DNA of 10,475 nucleotides, from the NCBI GenBank assembly GCA_049416425.1, contig JBMSHD010000080.1, positions 1 to 10,475 of the forward strand, written 5' to 3'. Under the pieces are notes generated by a model. The model did not search any database. It was not told the origin of the DNA and worked only from the letters and a program-made list of their open reading frames with translations. The translations under genes and the position numbers were made by a program. Positions 6,007-10,475 of this stretch are shown here, piece after piece. The DNA is from JBMSHD01 sp049416425. Its GTDB lineage: Bacteria; Pseudomonadota; Gammaproteobacteria; Francisellales; Francisellaceae. Position 1 is the stretch's first letter. Every line of letters starts with the position of its first letter.

Positions 6007-7200
6007 ATGATTATAAAACCCGAAATTTTGCGTGGCTGCCTGATGAAGAACCCTCATCCTTTAGGCTGCAAGGCGGCTATCGCTGAACAAATCGCCTATG
6101 TTCAATCCAGACCCGGATTCAACGGTGCGAAAAAGGCATTGATTATTGGCGGCTCTTCAGGCTATGGACTGGCCTCTCGAATCGCTCTGGCCTTTGGCAG
6201 TGACTGCGACACCATCTGCGTATCCTTCGAAAACGGTCTATCGGCAAAACGGCTGGGAACCGCCGGCTGGTGGAATAACATCTGGTTTAGCGAGACCGCT
6301 AGAGAAAAAGGACTGATCGCCAAAAATTTCATCGGAGATGCCTTCTCCCATGAGCTGAAACAACAGGTAATCGATTATATTCAAAATCAATTTGGCGGCA
6401 AGATTGATGTCTTGATCTACAGCCTGGCTTCCGGACAACGTAATGATCCTGAAACCGGTATCAATCATAAATCGGTATTAAAGAGCACCGTCGGTGATAT
6501 AAAGGCACCGACGCTGGATCTTGGCAATCAAAGTATGGTTGAGACCACGATGGGGCAGGCCAATGAAGAGGATATCGCCAATACCATCAAGGTCATGGGC
6601 GGTGAGGATTGGCAGATGTGGGTTGATAAGCTCTATGATGCCGGCGTTCTGGTCGATGGTTTTAAAACCACCGCCTACTCCTATGATGGCTCAAGACCGA
6701 CCATCGATATCTATAAGAAGGGCACCATCGGTGCCGCTAAACGCCATTTGGAAGAGACCTCACATGCTTTAAACGACCACCTGCAATCGATCAATGGCGA
6801 GTCATTTATCACCGTTGCCAAGGCGTTGGTGACCAAAGCCAGCGCCTATATTCCCATCTTTCCGCTATATGGCTGCGCCCTGTTTAAGGTCATGAAAGAA
6901 GATGGCTGTCATGAAAGCTGTATCGAGCAGATCTATCGTTTTATGGCAGACATGATGTATGGAGAGTACCGAGTCATCGATGATGAAGGCAGAGTAAGAC
7001 CCGATAATCTTGAGATGCAGCCCCATATTCAACAACAAGTTGAGCACATCATGGCACAACTGACCTCGGAAAATTTCAAGGCGATCACCGACTTCGCCGG
7101 TTTTTATCATGATTTTCTGGCTTTAAATGGTTTCGATATTGAAGGTGTTGACTATGATGCCGATGTGGATATCGATGCCCTCTCTAAATTGACACCTTAG
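6007..7200 (+). CDS. fabV: FabV-type trans-2-enoyl-ACP/CoA reductase (NADH)
   Basis: FabV reduces the trans-2 double bond of enoyl-ACP in the last step of each fatty-acid elongation cycle; it is the triclosan-insensitive, enlarged SDR-type enoyl reductase. The 397 residues match the family (about 400). The start MIIKPEILRG followed by NPHPLGCKA is the typical FabV N-terminus, which fixes the start codon. The Rossmann loop is ALIIGGSSGYGLASRIALAFG, and the characteristic Tyr-x8-Lys active site is Y236 and K245 in IYKKGTIGAAK. The position after K245 is Arg where several characterised FabV proteins have a second Lys. The C-terminus reaches the usual FAD-independent helical tail without truncation. 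It lies 7 bp upstream of fau, probably one transcript, and is divergent from a lipolytic enzyme gene with a shared palindrome motif in both promoters. No fabI is in the window. Confidence 0.96.
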   Translation: MIIKPEILRGCLMKNPHPLGCKAAIAEQIAYVQSRPGFNGAKKALIIGGSSGYGLASRIALAFGSDCDTICVSFENGLSAKRLGTAGWWNNIWFSETAREKGLIAKNFIGDAFSHELKQQVIDYIQNQFGGKIDVLIYSLASGQRNDPETGINHKSVLKSTVGDIKAPTLDLGNQSMVETTMGQANEEDIANTIKVMGGEDWQMWVDKLYDAGVLVDGFKTTAYSYDGSRPTIDIYKKGTIGAAKRHLEETSHALNDHLQSINGESFITVAKALVTKASAYIPIFPLYGCALFKVMKEDGCHESCIEQIYRFMADMMYGEYRVIDDEGRVRPDNLEMQPHIQQQVEHIMAQLTSENFKAITDFAGFYHDFLALNGFDIEGVDYDADVDIDALSKLTP

Positions 7201-7207
7201 GTGCTTC

Positions 7208-7771
7208 ATGCAAAAATTTGTACGCCAGCAGATTCTAAATCAACGCAAACGTATCACCCCCAACGCCCGCCAACGTTACCATCAGGCTATCGCCGACGCT
7301 TTTTCCACGCTTTTTCCGCGCTGCCATGGACTAAAGATCGCAAGCTATCTCGCCATGGATGATGAAGCCGATCCTGCTTTAATAGAACATCATATCAAAC
7401 GGACATGCAAAGAGATCTATCATCCGATTTTGCACCCTTTCAGAAAACGCATGATGTTGTTTGGCTCCGCCGATAAACCTCGCTGTTTAAACCGTTTTCA
7501 TATCGAGGAACCATGCTTTGATGCCGATGATGTTATCGCCCCCTGGGAGCTTGATGTGGTGTTGATGCCCTTGGTGGCCTTTGATGGAAACAGGCATCGC
7601 ATCGGTATGGGTGGTGGCTTTTATGATTCCAGCTTTCATTTCAGACGCTTCCATCATACTCCTCTTTTAATCGGCATCGCCTATGATGAGCAACGTCTTG
7701 ACGCCATCGCCAAAAATGAGTGGGATATCATCATGGATAAGATCATCACTCCTTCTGGCATCATCGGTTGA
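7208..7771 (+). CDS. fau: 5-formyltetrahydrofolate cyclo-ligase
   Basis: This ATP-dependent cytoplasmic enzyme (YgfA/MTHFS family) converts 5-formyl-THF to 5,10-methenyl-THF, rescuing a folate that otherwise accumulates and inhibits one-carbon enzymes. At 187 residues it is of normal length. The N-terminus VRQQILNQRKRI carries the basic residues that contact ATP, ASYLAMDDEADPALI is the substrate-side strand, and GMGGGFYD at 133-140 is the family's phosphate-binding loop. Most members continue YYDR; here FYDSS lacks that Arg, a minor departure. The ATG follows the fabV stop by 7 bp, and the AGGTG that spans the fabV stop can serve as a Shine-Dalgarno, so the two are probably co-transcribed and translationally linked. 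In many proteobacteria the gene sits near zapA/ssrS, which are absent here. Confidence 0.93.
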   Translation: MQKFVRQQILNQRKRITPNARQRYHQAIADAFSTLFPRCHGLKIASYLAMDDEADPALIEHHIKRTCKEIYHPILHPFRKRMMLFGSADKPRCLNRFHIEEPCFDADDVIAPWELDVVLMPLVAFDGNRHRIGMGGGFYDSSFHFRRFHHTPLLIGIAYDEQRLDAIAKNEWDIIMDKIITPSGIIG

Positions 7772-7782
7772 TGGATTTTTTT
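7759..7782 (+). terminator. Intrinsic terminator of fabV-fau overlapping the fau stop codon
   Basis: CATCA (7759-7763) pairs with TGATG (7769-7773) across a 5-nt loop, followed two bases later by seven Ts (7776-7782). The 3' arm contains the fau stop TGA (7769-7771). The stem is only 5 bp, but its position and T run fit a rho-independent terminator. Confidence 0.5.
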
Positions 7783-7811
7783 AAAAATAAAACAGACTAA
7801 TGGAATGTCTG
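7783..7811 (-). terminator. Intrinsic terminator of uvrY-uvrC overlapping the uvrC stop codon
   Basis: On the minus strand CAGAC (7807-7811) pairs with GTCTG (7793-7797) over a 9-nt loop that holds the last uvrC codons and part of the stop TAG, followed by TTTTATTTTT (7783-7792). It is arranged tail to tail with the fau terminator, and the two share the A/T tract between the genes. Confidence 0.5.
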
Positions 7812-9626
7812 CCAAATTTCAGCCGCCAGCTTGCTGCTGATTCCTTTGACCTTAGCGATTTCATCGGCTGAAGCTTTCGAGAGCTCCTGCCAACCACCGA
7901 AGTGACTCAACAGCGCCTTGCGTCTTTTGGCTCCGACTCCTTCAATGGTATCGATAATCGACTCGCCCTGCCTTTTTCTGAGGCTTTTGCGTTGCGCCTT
8001 TATGGCAAACTCATGAGCCTGATCTCTGATCTCTCTCAACAACAAAAATGCCGAATCGTGCTCTGGAAGATGATGTGCTTTTGAATCAAAGCCTCTATAG
8101 ATATCTTCCTTGCCACTGATACGCTCAACGCCTTTGCCGAGACTCACCAGCCTGATTTGATCTTGAAGACTAAACTCGGTGATGATTTTCTCGGCTTCTT
8201 TCAACTGTCCGAGCCCGCCATCGATAATCATCATATCCGGCAAATTACCCGCCTCAAGCCCTGCACTGATTCTGCGTTTTAAAACCTGATACATGGCTGC
8301 ATAATCATCGCCCGGCGTGATCCCTTTAATATTGTAGCGACGAAATTGGGGTTTTACAGCGCCCTTATCGTCATAGACCACACAAGAGGCCACCGTCGCC
8401 TCACCCTGAAAGTGGCTGATATCAAAACATTCCACTCGTTGAAGATTCTTAGCATCAAGCCATTTCTGTAATGCCTGCCAACGCGCTTTGAAACTCAGCC
8501 CTCGATCCAGATGCATGATTAATTTCTGCCTGGCATTTAAGGCTGCCAGCTGCTGCCATTTTGCCTTATCTTTGACCGGTGTGACTATCCAGTTGATGGT
8601 TTTCTCGGCTTTCAGACTGATGACTTTCAATAAAGCATCATCAACGTTAACGGTTTTGGGCAGAATAATCTCATCAGGCCACAGGTTTCTGTCCTCATTG
8701 AGATAATATTGCGATAAAAAAGCCGACAATACCTCCAGAGCCGCACCCTCATAGTCATCAATAATCCAATAGCGATCGGCGATGAGTTTTCCTCTCTCAA
8801 CCTCTAACAGGCTCAGACAATACTGATTTTGTTGCTGTGAAATCCCAATGACATGAAATGAGCGCTCATGTCCGGCATCAATGATCTGCTGCTCCTGAAG
8901 CTTTCTTAACAACATCAGCTGATCCCGATATTTCGCCGCTTTTTCAAACTGCTGATCAATCGCTGCGGCATGCATTTTTTCTGAAACTATCGCCAGAACT
9001 GCGGTCAGTTTTCCCTGCAAAAACTGGCGCAGAAGCCCGGCCTCATCCGCATAATCAGATTCTGAAATAAAATCAACACACGGTGCGCTACAGCGTCCAA
9101 TCTGAAACTGAAGACAGGGGCGTGAACGCGCCTTGAAATAACTGTCTTCACATTGGCGCAGTGGAAATAACTTTTGCAGTAATACCAGCGTTTCTTTCAT
9201 CGATGACAGCGCGACATATGGACCAAAAAACTGCCCTTTTTTCTTATCGGGTCTGCCACGAAATCCATAAACGCGAGGATAGCGATGACGGCTTAGCACC
9301 AGATATGGATAGCTCTTGTCATCCTTAAAGGTGATATTATAACGCGGTCGATGTTTTTTGATCAGCGTGCTCTCTAACAGAAAAGCCTCATAATCACTTC
9401 GTGTCAGCGTCACCTCAATACGATCGATCTTATCGACCATCATCAGCGTTTTTTGATCTTTTGCGCCTTTATTGAAATAACTGCTGATTCGCTTTTTCAG
9501 ATTCTTAGCCTTACCGATGTAGATAATCTGACCCTGCTCATCTATCATCCGATAGACGCCAGGCAATGTCGTTAGCGTATTGAGAAATTTCTGCAAATCG
9601 AATTGGCGTTGATGAAATGAAATCAT
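7797..9626 (-). CDS. uvrC: UvrABC excinuclease subunit C
   Basis: UvrC makes both incisions around a DNA lesion after UvrA-UvrB loading in nucleotide excision repair. The 609 residues match E. coli UvrC (610). The GIY-YIG nuclease domain (3' incision) has GVY at 23-25 and YIG at 36-38. Four cysteines C159, C171, C179 and C183 have exactly the 12-8-4 spacing of the E. coli residues reported to hold an iron-sulfur cluster. The UVR motif that contacts UvrB is around FEKAAKYRDQL (227-237). The RNase H-like domain (5' incision) has D402, D441, D469 and H538, and two helix-hairpin-helix motifs follow from IEGVGAKRRKALL to the end. All catalytic residues are present. It starts 22 bp after uvrY, the usual gammaproteobacterial order; pgsA, often the next gene, is absent and uvrC instead converges on fau. 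Confidence 0.97.
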   Translation of the reverse strand: MISFHQRQFDLQKFLNTLTTLPGVYRMIDEQGQIIYIGKAKNLKKRISSYFNKGAKDQKTLMMVDKIDRIEVTLTRSDYEAFLLESTLIKKHRPRYNITFKDDKSYPYLVLSRHRYPRVYGFRGRPDKKKGQFFGPYVALSSMKETLVLLQKLFPLRQCEDSYFKARSRPCLQFQIGRCSAPCVDFISESDYADEAGLLRQFLQGKLTAVLAIVSEKMHAAAIDQQFEKAAKYRDQLMLLRKLQEQQIIDAGHERSFHVIGISQQQNQYCLSLLEVERGKLIADRYWIIDDYEGAALEVLSAFLSQYYLNEDRNLWPDEIILPKTVNVDDALLKVISLKAEKTINWIVTPVKDKAKWQQLAALNARQKLIMHLDRGLSFKARWQALQKWLDAKNLQRVECFDISHFQGEATVASCVVYDDKGAVKPQFRRYNIKGITPGDDYAAMYQVLKRRISAGLEAGNLPDMMIIDGGLGQLKEAEKIITEFSLQDQIRLVSLGKGVERISGKEDIYRGFDSKAHHLPEHDSAFLLLREIRDQAHEFAIKAQRKSLRKRQGESIIDTIEGVGAKRRKALLSHFGGWQELSKASADEIAKVKGISSKLAAEIWQTFH

Positions 9627-9648
9627 TGATCGCTCGGAGTGCTACGGC

Positions 9649-10299
9649 TTATTTGATATCGCTCTCAAGATCGATGAGTTTATGACGAATTGCCAGATGT
9701 GTCAGCTCAACATCGCTATTGATGCCAAGCTTGTCAAAGATGCGATAGCGATAACTGTTGACCGTCTTCTCACTCAAACACAGCTGATCGGCGATCTCTT
9801 TGACTTTTTGTCCGGAAGTAATCCGAATCGTCACCTGCATCTCTCGCTCTGACAGCTCGTCAAAGGGAGAATCATCCTCTTTACTCAAATGCTTCAGCGC
9901 CAATTGTTGCGCTACTTCAGGCGACAAATAGCGGCGTCCCGAGTTGACCGTTTTTATCGCCTGAATCATCTCATCGACACTGACACCTTTGGTCATATAG
10001 CCAGAGGCTCCGGCCTGCAGCACCCTCGATGGGTAAGGCTCATCACCATAGACGGTGACAACAAGCACCTTGACTCCCGGATTGCTTTTAACGATGCGCT
10101 GAGTCGCCTCTAATCCGCCTATTCCTGGCATCTTCACATCCATCAAAACCACATCGGGGTTAAGACGCCTGACCTGTGTGATCGCTTCTTCACCGCTTGA
10201 GGCCTCACCAACAATTTCAATGCTACCCACTTCACTCAATAATTTTTTTATGCCGAGTCTCACCAGATCATGGTCATCAACAAGCAACACCTTAATCAA
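9649..10299 (-). CDS. uvrY: UvrY/GacA/LetA-type response regulator (NarL/LuxR class)
   Basis: The response regulator of the BarA-UvrY (GacS-GacA, LetS-LetA) system, which in gammaproteobacteria activates CsrB/RsmZ-type small RNAs and so controls CsrA. The receiver has the acidic pair D8/D9 in VLLVDDHD, phosphoacceptor D54 in VVLMDVKMPG, T82 and K104 in GYMTKG. The C-terminal LuxR helix-turn-helix starts at ELSEREMQV and includes KEIADQLCLSEKTVNSYRYRIFDK in two pieces around residues 167-190. At 216 residues it matches E. coli UvrY (218). The start codon is TTG (10297-10299): it yields the family start MIKVLLVDD and has a strong GGGAG Shine-Dalgarno 7 nt upstream. It is the first gene of an operon with uvrC. 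The sensor kinase is not in the window. Confidence 0.95.
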   Translation of the reverse strand: MIKVLLVDDHDLVRLGIKKLLSEVGSIEIVGEASSGEEAITQVRRLNPDVVLMDVKMPGIGGLEATQRIVKSNPGVKVLVVTVYGDEPYPSRVLQAGASGYMTKGVSVDEMIQAIKTVNSGRRYLSPEVAQQLALKHLSKEDDSPFDELSEREMQVTIRITSGQKVKEIADQLCLSEKTVNSYRYRIFDKLGINSDVELTHLAIRHKLIDLESDIK

Positions 10300-10306
10300 G
10301 ATATTT

Positions 10307-10311
10307 CTCCC
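10307..10311 (-). promoter_or_regulatory. Strong ribosome binding site for the TTG start of uvrY
   Basis: GGGAG on the minus strand lies 7 nt before the TTG codon at 10297-10299. No in-frame ATG is better placed, and the resulting N-terminus matches UvrY/GacA proteins, so this site decides the start. Confidence 0.75.
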
Positions 10312-10325
10312 AATCTATTTGCATC

Positions 10326-10341
10326 AAATTCTATAGAATTT
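10326..10341. repeat. 16-bp perfect palindrome in the uvrY leader
   Basis: AAATTCTATAGAATTT is a perfect 8+8 palindrome about 15 bp upstream of the uvrY Shine-Dalgarno. It may be an operator, or it may contain an alternative -10 (TAGAAT or TATAGA). The AT-rich context makes chance occurrence easier than the length suggests. Confidence 0.5.
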
Positions 10342-10356
10342 ACAACACTTACAACA
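10339..10356. repeat. Tandem 9-bp repeat upstream of uvrY
   Basis: TTTACAACA (10339-10347) is followed directly by CTTACAACA (10348-10356), with a degenerate third unit ACTTTCAAC. On the transcribed strand these read TGTTGTAAA and TGTTGTAAG. The second contains TGTAAG, one half of the GacA-type motif TGTAAG-N6-CTTACA, but the other half is absent. Confidence 0.4.
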
Positions 10357-10378
10357 ACTTTCAACTATATTTTAATAG

Positions 10379-10387
10379 ATTCTAGCA
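10379..10387 (-). promoter_or_regulatory. Predicted extended -10 promoter of uvrY-uvrC
   Basis: On the minus strand TATGCTAGAAT gives an extended -10, TGC-TAGAAT, with no clear -35. The start site would be near 10372 and the leader about 73 nt, enough to include the palindrome and the 9-bp repeats. The inverted repeat TAGCA-N6-TGCTA (10383-10398) overlaps the box. A second possible promoter lies within the leader (TAGAAT in the 16-bp palindrome with TTGTTG about 18 bp upstream). Confidence 0.4.
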
Positions 10388-10475
10388 TATTCTTGCTAAA
10401 TTATGATTAAATGTAGGAAAACAATCAGGGCTGTCTTATTAAAATTCAGCGCAATAAATATACAGATTGGATGTT

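Noticed and set aside
1889..9675. Strong excess of the palindromic hexamer ATCGAT (about two dozen copies counted by eye, against roughly three expected)
   Set aside because: Most copies fall in frame as the Ile-Asp codon pair ATC-GAT, so codon preference explains the excess better than an uptake or regulatory signal.
10403..10475. Plus-strand reading frame starting MIKCRKTIRAVLL and open to the window edge, divergent from uvrY
   Set aside because: No Shine-Dalgarno, only 24 codons visible, no recognisable similarity, and it begins within the uvrY promoter region.

Overview
The window reads as ordinary chromosome of a gammaproteobacterium with moderate GC (mid-40s percent by eye). The support is a GacA/UvrY-type response regulator directly upstream of uvrC, a FabV-type enoyl reductase, a DnaQ with a gammaproteobacterial-style clamp motif and C-terminal tail, and a periplasmic-type DsbD. 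A secreted or membrane-anchored GDSL phospholipase-like enzyme would suit a host-associated or Legionellales-like relative, but that placement is inference. No phage, IS transposase, CRISPR array, tRNA or rRNA gene is visible.

Layout. Bases 1-2898 hold three minus-strand genes: dnaQ, a yhiN-type flavoprotein overlapping it by 11 bp, and a dsbD that stops after about half its normal length, 33 bp from the window edge. A 115-bp divergent promoter region separates dnaQ from purH (plus strand, 3014-4579). purH converges on a GDSL hydrolase (minus, 4756-5886). The 176 bp between them contains a 143-bp stretch bounded by 15-bp inverted repeats, which looks like a small miniature element or a long-range RNA hairpin. 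The GDSL gene is divergent from fabV (6007-7200), and the two promoters each carry a palindrome with the same TGAT-N3-ATCA core. fabV is followed by the folate enzyme fau (7208-7771). fau converges on uvrC (7797-9626) across 25 bp, with a hairpin over each stop codon and a shared A/T tract. uvrC is the second gene of a uvrY-uvrC operon whose first gene starts with TTG behind a strong Shine-Dalgarno. The last 176 bp are its promoter and leader, rich in palindromes and short repeats.

Functional links. PurH consumes 10-formyl-THF while the fau product returns 5-formyl-THF to the same folate pool. FabV makes fatty acids and the divergent GDSL enzyme probably cleaves acyl esters, so shared control of that pair is plausible. 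DnaQ (proofreading) and UvrC (excision repair) are the genome-maintenance genes.

No clearly new multi-gene system is present. The points most worth following up are the truncated dsbD, the inverted-repeat element after purH, the paired palindromes between the GDSL gene and fabV, and the structured uvrY leader.
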